From assembly GCA_965234685.1 (NCBI GenBank), contig OZ248539.1, positions 1,674,001 through 1,738,000 of the forward strand: 64,000 nt of DNA, in the 5' to 3' direction. The DNA comes from Fimbriimonas planktonicus (lineage in GTDB: Bacteria > Armatimonadota > Fimbriimonadia > Fimbriimonadales > Fimbriimonadaceae). The translations under genes and the position numbers were made by a program. The notes beneath the pieces were generated by a model, which was not told where the DNA came from, made no database searches, and saw nothing but the letters and a program-made list of their open reading frames with translations. This document shows, piece after piece, positions 54,453 through 63,833 of the stretch. Position 1 is the stretch's first letter, and each line of letters begins with the position of its first letter.

Positions 54453-55502
54453 TTGAAGAAGCGTCCATCAAAAACCGTCAACCGGAAATCGGGCAACGAA
54501 AAGCCAGCTTGGAAAAAGGCCCTCGGCGTTTTTGGTTACGTTCTCTTCCTGGCGGTTGTCCTAAGCGTCGGAACGATTGCCGGCTGGGCCATGAAGAGCC
54601 GCATGTTTCGCGCGCTTGCCGCGCAAGCGTTTCAGCCTAAACCAGCAAAGGAAGTCTTTAACGACCAAGACGGTATCACCATGCTGGTACTTGGCACCGA
54701 CGAAGATCGGAAGTGGGGCGGAGTCGAACGGTTTACCGACGATGGCTTTGTGAGCAAACCAGGAACGGTTATAAAAGGTTCTGCTCGCGCGGACATGATT
54801 TTAGTCGCGCGCCTGAACTTCCGGGATAACACGATCACTGGAATCAGCATTCCCCGGGATGTGTACACCCAAGTACCCGGCTACCGCGCAAGAAAAATCA
54901 ATGCCTACTACCGCGTTAACGGTGCCGAAGATGGGCCGAAGCACATGCGAAACGCGGTTGAGCACGTTTTGAAAGGGGTAAAGATCGACAAAACGATCGT
55001 GCTCAACTATCAAGCTTTTCAAGAGATGGTGGACATTGTCGGCGGGGTGCCAATCACCGTCGACAAGAAGATGGATTACGACGACAACGCTGGGAATGTC
55101 CACATCCACTTGCAGCCCGGTCGACATGTATTGAACGGTTACGATAGCTTGATGTACGTTCGATTCCGCAAAGGAAACGAAGGTGGAGGAGACAGCGACT
55201 TCGAACGACAGAATCGTCAGAAGCAGTTTTTGGTCTCGTTCAAGAACTCAATCATGCGCGATCCGTTGCGCCTCCCTCAGGTCATGGACAAGGCGGTAGA
55301 GGTGCTCGGGAATTCTCTCTCAGAGGACCAGATCGCCAGCGTTGCCTACTTCGCGCGGGAAGTAAAGCCGGAAACGATCAAAATGGGTCAGGTGCCAGTT
55401 AGACCCGGTCGCGGCACAAATTTATTGGTTAACGAACGGGAACTTTCTGCGAAGCTCGTAGAGTTCAACTTACTACCTCCATCCAAGGTGAGCCGACAAT
55501 GA
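54453..55502 (+). CDS. LytR-CpsA-Psr (LCP) family glycopolymer transferase
   Basis: LCP enzymes move undecaprenyl-linked polymers onto peptidoglycan or other acceptors. The 349-residue protein has a membrane segment at about 27-47 and then an outer LCP domain: TMLVLGTDEDRKWGG, RADMILVARLNFRDNTITGISIPRDVY, the ARKINAYYRVNG stretch and LMYVRFRKG, with the conserved Arg and Asp residues. The start is TTG at 54453. It may ligate the polymer made by the tagO/wecB operon on the other strand. Confidence 0.92.
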   Translation: MKKRPSKTVNRKSGNEKPAWKKALGVFGYVLFLAVVLSVGTIAGWAMKSRMFRALAAQAFQPKPAKEVFNDQDGITMLVLGTDEDRKWGGVERFTDDGFVSKPGTVIKGSARADMILVARLNFRDNTITGISIPRDVYTQVPGYRARKINAYYRVNGAEDGPKHMRNAVEHVLKGVKIDKTIVLNYQAFQEMVDIVGGVPITVDKKMDYDDNAGNVHIHLQPGRHVLNGYDSLMYVRFRKGNEGGGDSDFERQNRQKQFLVSFKNSIMRDPLRLPQVMDKAVEVLGNSLSEDQIASVAYFAREVKPETIKMGQVPVRPGRGTNLLVNERELSAKLVEFNLLPPSKVSRQ

Positions 55503-56335
55503 GCGAGAATTCCGCATTTGATCCCCAAGCGACAGAAGATGATGCTGCCGCCCGTAGTCAGTACATGTCCGTTAAGGACTGGCGCATTATCCTCATTGGC
55601 CTCGCCGTACTAGCAGTTGCACTCTATCCCATCTATCAAATCGGAAAAGAGAAAAGCGAAAAAGCGCAATGCGTCGGAAACTTCAAGGCAATGTTCACGG
55701 CGCTCGGCTTATACGCTAAGGACCACGATGATGGCCTTCCGCCAGCCTTTCGTGCCAACGGCGACGGAACGCCTAGCCTCGGCGAAAGCGGCCTAATTTA
55801 CAGTTGGCATTCCGACTTGGCACCCTACATGAACACGCGTGCCAGCTTTGTCTGCCCATCCGCGCATCCGGATGAAATCATCACGGTTGAAGATCCACTC
55901 GATTCGAAAAAGACGATCAAAGCCTCATACGGCATGTATCTTCCCTACTCTGCGGAGAAGATCTTCAACATCGAATCGCCAGACACAACGATTATCATCG
56001 CCGAGACCTCTTCTGCCGGAGCCAGCGATTCGTATGACCCACTGCCGTTCAAATCTGAATCCGGTGAAGCCATTCCCGATGGTGTCGTCATTGGATTCGA
56101 CAACGATAACTTCTTCCCGAACAAGAAGACAAAGGCGGTGACCCGTCTTGCCTTCCGGAAGTCCAGCACCGGCGTGTTTGACGGTGCGATTGGCCGTCAC
56201 AACGAGGGCATCCACGCCCTGACTGCAACCGGCGAGCTCGTGATCCTCAAGCCAAAGGAAGCCGTCGTTCGCTTGAACCGTGATGGGACTCCCCTTGGCC
56301 GCTGGACTGTTCCGGCCCGAACTCTCGTTAAATAG
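55499..56335 (+). CDS. Pseudopilin-like (DUF1559/H-X9-DG) membrane protein
   Basis: The 278-residue protein has one membrane segment at about 28-45 after a cytosolic tail, then the pattern CVGNFKAMFTALGLYAKDHD seen in DUF1559 pseudopilins and a C-terminal GAIGRHNEGIHALTATGELV that corresponds to the H-X9-DG end. The type IV prepilin cleavage sequence (Gly followed by FTLIE) is absent, so it is membrane-anchored rather than processed as a pilin. It overlaps the LCP gene by 4 bp. Confidence 0.8.
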   Translation: MSENSAFDPQATEDDAAARSQYMSVKDWRIILIGLAVLAVALYPIYQIGKEKSEKAQCVGNFKAMFTALGLYAKDHDDGLPPAFRANGDGTPSLGESGLIYSWHSDLAPYMNTRASFVCPSAHPDEIITVEDPLDSKKTIKASYGMYLPYSAEKIFNIESPDTTIIIAETSSAGASDSYDPLPFKSESGEAIPDGVVIGFDNDNFFPNKKTKAVTRLAFRKSSTGVFDGAIGRHNEGIHALTATGELVILKPKEAVVRLNRDGTPLGRWTVPARTLVK

Positions 56336-57221
56336 CCGCCGCAAGCTCGGCAAGCTGCTTCGCACGCTCGGCGTCCGTGCCGGATAGCGTTGTGTCGATG
56401 TACAGCCGCCACGTCTCCACATGAACGAGCGCCTCACCTGGCGCAAGTTTCACAAGCGGGCTTAGGGTCTCGATTTCAATCATGTCCTCGTTTGTGAAGG
56501 TCTCGAAGTTGCAACCAAGATCCGTGTGAGCCTCGCCCGGCGAAACACTAAATTTCTTGACCAGCAAGTGCCCGTCGCTTTCTGCCGCGGCGTAACCCTG
56601 AATCAGGAACGTACCGATTTTTACCGGCCCGAGCGTCGAATCTTGACGCAACGACGCAAGCTCATCTCCCCAGGTCCATCTTGGGTCTCCAATCTTTGTA
56701 TAACCCCATGTGACCAGCGGACGATTCGGCGTTAGCCGATCCACGTGCCGCTCGAATTCTGGTTGCGGAAAGTGAACCGTTGTCCCGGACTTCATCATCG
56801 TAAGTGCCCAGGCCGCTAGTTCTAAATCGTAAGCCGAGTGGTTGGTCACCGTGTGAACCACCGAGTACGACTCCGAACCCAGCGGCATAATCTCGAGCGA
56901 CTTTTGCACCCCAAATTGATCAACGTTACTGCGGAATGTGAACGCACCACCGACTTCACTCACCGTTACCGGATCGTTGTCGGGCTGCATACTGCGCGCT
57001 GGGCTTTCGGGTGCAATCCACAACCGGTGGCCGCCATAGAATCGGTAACCCTCGCCGCCAAGCTGAAGCTTAGATTCGTCGGCCAGGTACAGCAGGTTGG
57101 TTCCATCCGCCACGCCAAACCAAAGGATTCTTGGCCCGAAAGCTTGAGGAACAGCAAGGGTCGCGCGTCCGCTTGGAATCCAGATTGCGTCGTCTTGACC
57201 AGCGAAGGAAGTGTTGGGCAT
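56328..57221 (-). CDS. DUF4380 / aldose-epimerase-like beta-sandwich protein
   Basis: The 297-residue protein starts with GRATLAVPQAFGPRILWFGV and has GGHRLWIAPESPARSM near 83-98, the hallmark of DUF4380 proteins in the galactose-mutarotase superfamily. Later strands, including the HVETWRLY segment, fit. The substrate is unknown; catalytic His/Glu of true mutarotases are not clear. There is no signal peptide. The ATG is used rather than a TTG one codon earlier. TAGAAC lies 6 nt upstream. Confidence 0.8.
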   Translation of the reverse strand: MPNTSFAGQDDAIWIPSGRATLAVPQAFGPRILWFGVADGTNLLYLADESKLQLGGEGYRFYGGHRLWIAPESPARSMQPDNDPVTVSEVGGAFTFRSNVDQFGVQKSLEIMPLGSESYSVVHTVTNHSAYDLELAAWALTMMKSGTTVHFPQPEFERHVDRLTPNRPLVTWGYTKIGDPRWTWGDELASLRQDSTLGPVKIGTFLIQGYAAAESDGHLLVKKFSVSPGEAHTDLGCNFETFTNEDMIEIETLSPLVKLAPGEALVHVETWRLYIDTTLSGTDAERAKQLAELAAAI

Positions 57222-57227
57222 CAACGC

Positions 57228-57233
57228 GTTCTA
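57228..57233 (-). promoter_or_regulatory. -10-like box of the DUF4380 gene (leaderless pattern)
   Basis: TAGAAC on the minus strand ends 6 nt before the ATG at 57221. Confidence 0.4.
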
Positions 57234-57247
57234 CCCAATTGAGGCGA

Positions 57248-60200
57248 CTAGAATCGTAGCTGGTAGTTCATTCGCATCGACCAGTTGTTTCGGTCAAAGC
57301 CGTTATCGATTCGGTGCTGGTAGCTCAAGTTGCCCAAGAAGAAACTAAGCGACTGGTTTGGCCCGGCCCTTTGGTCGAACTGAACGCTATATCGATTCTT
57401 CGTGCTTCGAAGCACGTTTCCATCGGCCTGTTCAAGTCCGTAGAACAATCGGAGCGGGCTGCCCGAGTTCTCGAATAGGGCCAACGAAACGCCGGCCGTC
57501 CGAGCCGTGGCGCCGTTCTGATCGTTCACCAACTCTTGCCAGTTCGCACCAACCGTCATTGCGCTCGAGCGCTTCCAGTTAAGCTCCCACTTGTTGCTTC
57601 GCGATGCCTGCGGCAAGGAGCCGAGGAAAACATCGGCACGAGCGATTTCTGGATTCGTTTCGATGCGATGCACCAGTTCGAGAGCGTTAGCCGGTCGAAC
57701 CGCAAAGTTGAAGTTGCGAACCATGATCTGGTCGTTCCAAGGCAAGGTTCGAACCTTGTAGAAGACCGACGCGGTGAGCATTCGCTTGTCCGACATGTCG
57801 GTATCAAGTCGGAAGATTCGATCGATGCCTCGCGTTCCAGACGTGTGCATTTGGCTCACGTACTGATAGCCCAGTTTGTTGGACCCGAGTTTGCCATCCA
57901 AGCTGACCAATCGGTTCTCACGCAAGAAGGTTGAGTAGTCCGAGGCCTGGTCCATTCCGAATCGGAATGAGACTTCCTTGAACATGCCCATTTGAACCGG
58001 CTTCGCGGTCGCAAGGCTAAAGTTCGAGAACGCCTGAGTTCTCGCGTTCTGGTCCCATTGGTTAACGCCGTATCCGCCGCCAACTCGCACACCTTGCAAC
58101 TCGCTGCCCTGCACCTGACCAATCTGGTCCGGATTCATGTTTCCGTTGGTGTTGCCAATCGCGACGGTTGAGGAAAGCTGTCCAACGTTCTCGCCAACCA
58201 ACTGTCGAGCGTAGCCATAGCTAATGCGCAGACCTTTTCCAAGATCCCACCAGAAGCCGTAGTTGCGTCGGCGTTCGTCGCGCTCGTCGCCTTCGCGATC
58301 CACGTTAACGTCGGTGACGCTCAAGCTAAGGGTTTTCGAAACGCTCGTCGACACCGTGTTCTCGCTCACCTTTTCCGAAGTTCCGTCTTGGAAATCCGTG
58401 TTCGTTTGAGCGGTTCGCAAATCTGTCTTCTGGTTCAGCTTTGTCTGCCAAGCGATGTACTGCTTTCGCGAGTCCAGCGCCTTCGTTTCTGAACCATCGA
58501 AATCAATTTTTTCGTCCAGGAACGCGATCTGCCCCAGCTTGCCGAAGTCTCGGCTCAAGGAGATTCGCTCAACCACTTCCGCAAACAGGGTCGAGGCCGA
58601 AGTGCCTGTAGACCGCTCGTTTCGGGTGTAGTTAACCTGCGTCTTGCTCAACGGAGACCAAGCAAGATTGTAGGTGCGAATCCGTTCGTCAACGTTTAGC
58701 GCTTCGCTCGCCGCGTCGTAGCCAAAAGCTTCGATGTTGAAGTTCGGCATGATTTGCCACTTCAACGAGGCATCACGCTGCCGATAACCCTGCAGAGACA
58801 TCAGCAGGTCTTTCTCGGAATCAACCAAGCCATTGAAAGATTGCAGGCTCGAGTCCACTTCACGGGCGTTGAACTTGACTTCGATCTTCTTATCTTTGAA
58901 CTCGCCCGAAGTTCGGTCGAAGCCGTTCTGTGCCACGCCTGCAGTAGTTCGCGAGAAAGCAAAGTTCTTGTGGCCGCCAAGCGACATCTTGAGCCCGAAG
59001 TCACTTCGGTCAAGTCCAGCAACGTTTCCAAGCTTCATCTTCTCGAAGCTCATCAGGGAATTCAGTTCGCTAAATCGGTCTCCAAGCTGCTGGCGCCGAT
59101 AAGTTGCTTCAAACTTGTCTCGATTGACGCTCATTGATTGAACGGAGCCACCATCGGTCTGTCCCGTGAGCTTCAGCTCCGAGAAGTTGAGGTTCCATCC
59201 TTTGAAGGGTTGAGCGGTGAGCGACGTAAAGTTACGATCGACGCCAGCGCTTTGGCCAAAGTAGTGTCGGTCTTCGGGACGGGGCGCAGAACCCGGACCG
59301 TACATCCGAGCGATCTGAACAATGTTCTGATCCTTCTCGGCGTCGTTCATCCCGTTGAAGCCGGCAAAGCCTTTATCTGCGCTTCGACCAACGGATTCAA
59401 TGCTCCAAGTTTTCGTCTTCAATGCGATGTTCTTAGAATTGAACGCACCCGCATTAGAAGACAGAGATCTCGAATCAAACGAGAACCCCGTTGCCTTACC
59501 GAAGAGCGAGGTGTTAAGACTCGTCCACTGCCGACTCAACCCCGCTTCAAGTCCATAGGTTGCTTTCTCTTGGCCAAGCAAGCTATCCATGCGGCCAAAA
59601 GCACTCGAAACGTTTTGGCTGCCGAAGCTCAGCTTCCCGAGCGCCGAAGAAAGGCTCAACTCGCTACGATCAATCGCCTTGCTTTGTCCAACGTCCTCAA
59701 TGCGCGAGGAGACGTAGCTAATCTTGTTCGTCTTGCTGGCGAACTCACTTGCCCAATTCTCGCGTCGAATCCCCCGCTCGCGCATGAGTTGCTCGCGGTC
59801 TTGCTCGGCAATGTCCTTAAATCGTGCAAATCCGGACTCAACGTACTGGCTGCTGAAATTGGCTTTAAATCCGCCCTGGGCGACTCCGTAGCTTCTCCAG
59901 TCAATCGTTCCCGCTTCGTCCGACACCTTTCGGAAAGACGAGCTGACCGAAGCTGACCCCATCTTGAGTCCGTTCGCGTTGAAGCCCATTCGGGTCAACC
60001 CGCGTTCGGATCGCAGTCGGTTGATCGCGGCATCATCAAGCCCAGAATCTCCAAGGGCCGAAAATGAAGTGAAGTTCTTGCTGACGTCTTGGTAGTCCAG
60101 CGAGACGTTGCCGCCGAGCGCTTTGGTCGAAAGGTTCTGAAGGATGAGTTGCGACTTGCCAGTATCGGTGAGAGAGTTGCCACCGGTGTCACCGCGCATG

Positions 60201-60778
60201 TTCATGCCGGCTCGGTTGCCGGACTGGGAGCGCTCGCCCATCATAAAGACGCCGCTGAGCTTTCCGCCACCGTTCAACTTGAACGCGTTGTTCAACCCAA
60301 AGGTGTTGCCCATGAGCACGCTTCCGTCGCCGGCTCGCTCGGCAACGCCGAGACCGGTCATGAAGCTCAGGCCACCCGGTACGAGATCAAACTTGAATCC
60401 AGCCAGCCCTTTAACCGCCTTCGGCGCATTGGGGTCTGCCTTTTCGTTGTAGCGGTAAGCGACGGTCAGAACACTTCCTGCCTTCGCGGCCACCTTAAGG
60501 TAGATGACGCCCGACTCGTAGTCGATGGCGTAATCCTCAGATGCTTTCAGATTGCGGCCATTGAGGTCGATCCTTTCGGACCCGGCGATGATGTTGCCGT
60601 AGCGCAGAGGGCATCCGGGAGTGGAAGCTTGGACCGAAACGTAGTCAACGGTGGGAGTTCCGCCGAGGGCAACTTTAGGAGCATCAGGCACGACTTGGGG
60701 CGCTTGCCCAAATGCAACCGATACTGTTGCGAAGGCAAGCAAACTCGTCCATGTCTGCTTTCGCCGTGCTCCTCTCAT
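57248..60778 (-). CDS. Very large outer-membrane beta-barrel protein, unknown
   Basis: The 1176-residue protein has a signal peptide and an N-terminal domain of about 110 residues with the phrase ERIDLNGRNLKASEDYAIDY ... VIYL, as found in periplasmic domains of organic-solvent-tolerance-like or DUF-type barrels. More than 1000 residues of alternating strands follow, with Ser/Asn/Gly loops and an aromatic C-terminus (MRMNYQLRF). There are no recognised plugs or catalytic motifs. Short phrases such as QNLSTKALGGNVSLDYQDVS repeat in altered form, so the barrel may have grown by strand duplication. The ATG at 60778 is chosen over a TTG four codons upstream. Confidence 0.78.
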   Translation of the reverse strand: MRGARRKQTWTSLLAFATVSVAFGQAPQVVPDAPKVALGGTPTVDYVSVQASTPGCPLRYGNIIAGSERIDLNGRNLKASEDYAIDYESGVIYLKVAAKAGSVLTVAYRYNEKADPNAPKAVKGLAGFKFDLVPGGLSFMTGLGVAERAGDGSVLMGNTFGLNNAFKLNGGGKLSGVFMMGERSQSGNRAGMNMRGDTGGNSLTDTGKSQLILQNLSTKALGGNVSLDYQDVSKNFTSFSALGDSGLDDAAINRLRSERGLTRMGFNANGLKMGSASVSSSFRKVSDEAGTIDWRSYGVAQGGFKANFSSQYVESGFARFKDIAEQDREQLMRERGIRRENWASEFASKTNKISYVSSRIEDVGQSKAIDRSELSLSSALGKLSFGSQNVSSAFGRMDSLLGQEKATYGLEAGLSRQWTSLNTSLFGKATGFSFDSRSLSSNAGAFNSKNIALKTKTWSIESVGRSADKGFAGFNGMNDAEKDQNIVQIARMYGPGSAPRPEDRHYFGQSAGVDRNFTSLTAQPFKGWNLNFSELKLTGQTDGGSVQSMSVNRDKFEATYRRQQLGDRFSELNSLMSFEKMKLGNVAGLDRSDFGLKMSLGGHKNFAFSRTTAGVAQNGFDRTSGEFKDKKIEVKFNAREVDSSLQSFNGLVDSEKDLLMSLQGYRQRDASLKWQIMPNFNIEAFGYDAASEALNVDERIRTYNLAWSPLSKTQVNYTRNERSTGTSASTLFAEVVERISLSRDFGKLGQIAFLDEKIDFDGSETKALDSRKQYIAWQTKLNQKTDLRTAQTNTDFQDGTSEKVSENTVSTSVSKTLSLSVTDVNVDREGDERDERRRNYGFWWDLGKGLRISYGYARQLVGENVGQLSSTVAIGNTNGNMNPDQIGQVQGSELQGVRVGGGYGVNQWDQNARTQAFSNFSLATAKPVQMGMFKEVSFRFGMDQASDYSTFLRENRLVSLDGKLGSNKLGYQYVSQMHTSGTRGIDRIFRLDTDMSDKRMLTASVFYKVRTLPWNDQIMVRNFNFAVRPANALELVHRIETNPEIARADVFLGSLPQASRSNKWELNWKRSSAMTVGANWQELVNDQNGATARTAGVSLALFENSGSPLRLFYGLEQADGNVLRSTKNRYSVQFDQRAGPNQSLSFFLGNLSYQHRIDNGFDRNNWSMRMNYQLRF

Positions 60779-60871
60779 TTTTAGATGCAATCCACCCAGT
60801 CTTAGTATGGCTCTTCCTGAGCCATTAATTCCCTAAAAGAGCAATTCCCCGAAAGAAATGACGTGCATTCC

Positions 60872-60897
60872 CGGGCCAAGTTTCGCAACTTGGCCCG
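60872..60897. terminator. Hairpin between the Gfo/Idh and large barrel genes
   Basis: An 11-bp perfect stem (CGGGCCAAGTT and complement) with the tetraloop TCGC lies after the Gfo/Idh stop. There is no T-run next to it, and it may instead be a processing or REP-like hairpin. Confidence 0.5.
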
Positions 60898-60922
60898 CAT
60901 CCGTGATGTTTCTAGGATTTTT

Positions 60923-62083
60923 TCAGAGTTGAACCCATGAGCGAGTCTCGCTGGATCGCTCTACCGCATCCAAAACGCGCTGATTTTCGTAGCCGTCCAC
61001 AAAGTTCGGGCTGATCGGGCGACCATCGGCCATCGCTGCGAAAGCATCCGCCAACAGGTTCACAAATGTGTGCTCGTAACCGAGAATGTGGGCCACTGGC
61101 CAGTACTGGCCTGCCCATGGGTGAACGCTTTCGGTCGCTTGGATGACGGTAAAGCCCTTACGTCCATCGGCTGCACCTTCGTTGTAATACTCCAGTTCGT
61201 TCATGCGCTCGAGGTTGAAAACAATCGAGCCCTTGGAACCGTTGATCTCCCATCGGTGATAGTTCTTTCGGCCCACCGCAAATCGGCTGGCCTCGAAGGT
61301 TCCAAGAGCGCCGTTCTTAAACTTGGCCAAGAACATCGCCGCGTCATCCACGGTAACGTCGCCCATCTCCGCTGTAGCCTTCGCACCGAGGGAAGCATCG
61401 ATTTCGCCCGCGATCGGTCGCTGCTTCACGAAGGTGTGCAGCAAACCGCAAACCTCGTCGATCTCGCCGACCAAGTGCCGAGCCATGTCGATAATGTGCG
61501 CGTTGATGTCGCCGTGCGTTCCGCTACCGGCGATCTCTTTCTGCAATCGCCAAACCAGCGGGAAGTTTGGATCGGCGATCCAGTCCTGCAGGTAGGTTGC
61601 GCGCCAGTGGTAAATCGTGCCGAGCTCACCTGCTTCGATCATCTGCTTGGCGAGGCCAACGGCCGGCGCCTTTCGGTAGTTGTGGAAAACGGCATGGGGC
61701 ACGGTGTGCTCCATCACGGCTTCCAGCATCGCCTTTGCCTCTGGCAAGGTGTTGCCAATCGGCTTTTCGCAGAAAACCGCCTTACCCGCCGCCGCTGCCG
61801 CAATGGCGATTTCGGCGTGCAAATTGCCCGGGGTTGAGATATCGATCACATCGATATCCGGGTTCGCGATGACTTTTCGCCAATCGGTTTCGACGTGCTT
61901 CCAGCCGTACTGGTGGGCGGCTTCCTTGACCTTAGCCTCATTTCGGCCGCAGATCGTGTGCATATGAACCTCCACCGGCAAATCTGGGAAGAAGTTATTG
62001 ACCTGTCGGTAGGCGTTTGAGTGCGCCTTCCCCATGAACTGATAACCGATTAAACCGACGTTGACTGTTTTCTTTCCCGACAT
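60923..62083 (-). CDS. Gfo/Idh/MocA-family oxidoreductase
   Basis: The 386-residue protein has a Rossmann domain opening NVGLIGYQFMGKAHSNAYR (about 6-24), the EKPIGNTLPEAKAM motif with the catalytic-region Lys near 97, and a C-terminal alpha/beta domain with GTHGDINAHIIDMARHLVGE, where the His/Asp pair sits near 197-204. Such enzymes oxidise or reduce sugars and inositols with NAD(P). AGGAGC lies 10 nt before the ATG. The substrate cannot be told. Confidence 0.92.
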   Translation of the reverse strand: MSGKKTVNVGLIGYQFMGKAHSNAYRQVNNFFPDLPVEVHMHTICGRNEAKVKEAAHQYGWKHVETDWRKVIANPDIDVIDISTPGNLHAEIAIAAAAAGKAVFCEKPIGNTLPEAKAMLEAVMEHTVPHAVFHNYRKAPAVGLAKQMIEAGELGTIYHWRATYLQDWIADPNFPLVWRLQKEIAGSGTHGDINAHIIDMARHLVGEIDEVCGLLHTFVKQRPIAGEIDASLGAKATAEMGDVTVDDAAMFLAKFKNGALGTFEASRFAVGRKNYHRWEINGSKGSIVFNLERMNELEYYNEGAADGRKGFTVIQATESVHPWAGQYWPVAHILGYEHTFVNLLADAFAAMADGRPISPNFVDGYENQRVLDAVERSSETRSWVQL

Positions 62084-62134
62084 CGTTGTTGCTCCTGAAC
62101 GAGCCCTTAGTTTGGCCGGAAGACGAGATAAATA

Positions 62135-63613
62135 TCAGTCGTTGTCGCTGTCGGCGTACGGAGAGCTGTAGTTGGGTGGCTCTTTCGTGATCATTACGTC
62201 GTGCGGATGACTCTCTCGAAGTCCAGCATTGGTGATTTTCAGGAACTCGGCGTTCTCTCGAAGTTCGCTCAAAGTGCTCGCTCCCACGTATCCCATGCCC
62301 GATCTTAATCCGCCGATGAGCTGGTTCATCGTGTCCGCAAGCGAACCTTTGAACGGAACTCGGCCCTCGACACCCTCAGGTACGAGGACGCCGCCTTTCT
62401 CTTTGACCTGCATGTACCGGTCGCTGCTTCCCTGCCGCATCGCGCCGACGGACCCCATGCCTCGATAAACCTTATAGGCGCGGTTTCGGTAGATCTCAAT
62501 CTCGCCAGGACTCTCCTCCGTTCCAGCGAACATGTTGCCCATCATCACACAACTTGCGCCGGCGGCCATGCTCTTGACCACGTCGCCCGACGATCGGATT
62601 CCGCCGTCTGCGATCGTTGGGATGCCAAGCTCGTTAGCCGCTTCGCAGCAGTCCAACACCGCCGAAAACTGCGGCACACCAACGCCGGCAACAACTCGCG
62701 TTGTACAAATCGAACCTGCGCCGATTCCGACGCGGAGCGCATCGGCACCGATCGCGACCAAGTCTCGGACCGACTCCTTTGTGGCGACGTTTCCTGCGAC
62801 CACCTTAAGGTCGGGGAGTTTGTCTTTCAGCATCTTCAGGCAGTCCATAACGCCCTTCGAGTGGCCGTGCGCCGCGTCGATGACGATGAAGTCCGCACCT
62901 GCTTCGTGAAGAGCCTTGGCTCTCTCAAATGGCTCTCGCAACGCCCCGATCGCCGCGCCAACTACGAGTCGCCCCTTCTGGTCTTTCGTAGCCAAAGGGT
63001 GACGTTGAACCTTCAGGATGTCCTTGATCGTAATGAGGCCGCGCAGTTTAAAATTGTCGTCAACCAGCGGAAGCTTCTCGATTCGATGCTTGGCGAGCAT
63101 CTCTTGAGCGGCCGCTAGATCGGTACCCACCGGTGCAGTAATCAGGTTTTCGCTCGTCATCCGAGAACGGATTGAAGCCGTGTAATCCGTTTCAAACCGA
63201 ATGTCTCGGTTGGTCAGAATCCCGACAAGCGTTCCGTCTTCGTCGATGATGGGGACACCGGAAATATGGAATCTCTCCATCAGGTTCACCGCATCTTGGA
63301 TGGACGCCTCAGGGCCAAGCTTAAACGGCTTGGTTATGACTCCGCTTTCGGAGCGTTTCACACGGTCGACCTGCTCGGTCTGCTGGTCGATGGTCATGTT
63401 TCGGTGAATGACCCCAACGCCGCCTTCTCGTGCGATGGCAATTGCTAGACGGGCGTCCGTAACCGTATCCATGGGTGCCGACACGATGGGCACTCGGAGT
63501 CTAATGGATGGGAGGAATTCGGTGGACAGGTCTACGTCGCTAGGAAGCACCTCGGTCTTTTTTGGGATGAGCAAAATGTCATCAAAGCTGAGGCCTTCTC
63601 TAAACGTGGGCAT
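62135..63613 (-). CDS. guaB: IMP dehydrogenase
   Basis: GuaB oxidises IMP to XMP, the step that commits to guanine nucleotides. The 492-residue protein has the barrel with two inserted CBS domains (about 90-205), the catalytic Cys in GIGAGSICTTRVVAGVG near 306, the GGIRSSGDVVKSMAAGASCVMMG phosphate site near 342-364, and the mobile flap with KVYRGMGSVGAM and the Arg-Tyr (DRYMQ) pair near 405. The length is normal. CATAAT lies 5 nt before the ATG, so the mRNA is probably leaderless. Confidence 0.97.
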   Translation of the reverse strand: MPTFREGLSFDDILLIPKKTEVLPSDVDLSTEFLPSIRLRVPIVSAPMDTVTDARLAIAIAREGGVGVIHRNMTIDQQTEQVDRVKRSESGVITKPFKLGPEASIQDAVNLMERFHISGVPIIDEDGTLVGILTNRDIRFETDYTASIRSRMTSENLITAPVGTDLAAAQEMLAKHRIEKLPLVDDNFKLRGLITIKDILKVQRHPLATKDQKGRLVVGAAIGALREPFERAKALHEAGADFIVIDAAHGHSKGVMDCLKMLKDKLPDLKVVAGNVATKESVRDLVAIGADALRVGIGAGSICTTRVVAGVGVPQFSAVLDCCEAANELGIPTIADGGIRSSGDVVKSMAAGASCVMMGNMFAGTEESPGEIEIYRNRAYKVYRGMGSVGAMRQGSSDRYMQVKEKGGVLVPEGVEGRVPFKGSLADTMNQLIGGLRSGMGYVGASTLSELRENAEFLKITNAGLRESHPHDVMITKEPPNYSSPYADSDND

Positions 63614-63618
63614 AAGAA

Positions 63619-63624
63619 ATTATG
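63619..63624 (-). promoter_or_regulatory. -10 box of guaB (leaderless pattern)
   Basis: CATAAT on the minus strand is 5 nt from the guaB ATG. Confidence 0.5.
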
Positions 63625-63797
63625 ACCGAGACCACCGACGCGTTCGTGTCCGCCCACACACCTGATTGTCACTTGTCAGCGATACGATGGATTAAAGCTT
63701 CCGATAAATCACCGAATGTACTTGGACGATCCTCCGCACACGAGCAGACTTTTCCTCGTTTTCGCTCATCGGCAAAACCTGTTTCGCGTACTATCGA

Positions 63798-63816
63798 TTG
63801 CGAAGCGGTTCGCGAA
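63798..63816. promoter_or_regulatory. Possible LacI-type operator
   Basis: The imperfect palindrome TTGCGAAGCGGTTCGCGAA lies 18 bp before the ATG of the LacI-family gene, where an autoregulatory site would be expected. The gene-free stretch 63625-63833 otherwise shows no clear feature. Confidence 0.35.
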
Positions 63817-63833
63817 TTGTTTCATCTTTACCA

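Noticed and set aside
59138..59956. 272-codon frame opposite the large barrel gene
   Set aside because: Antisense shadow with no signal or family feature.
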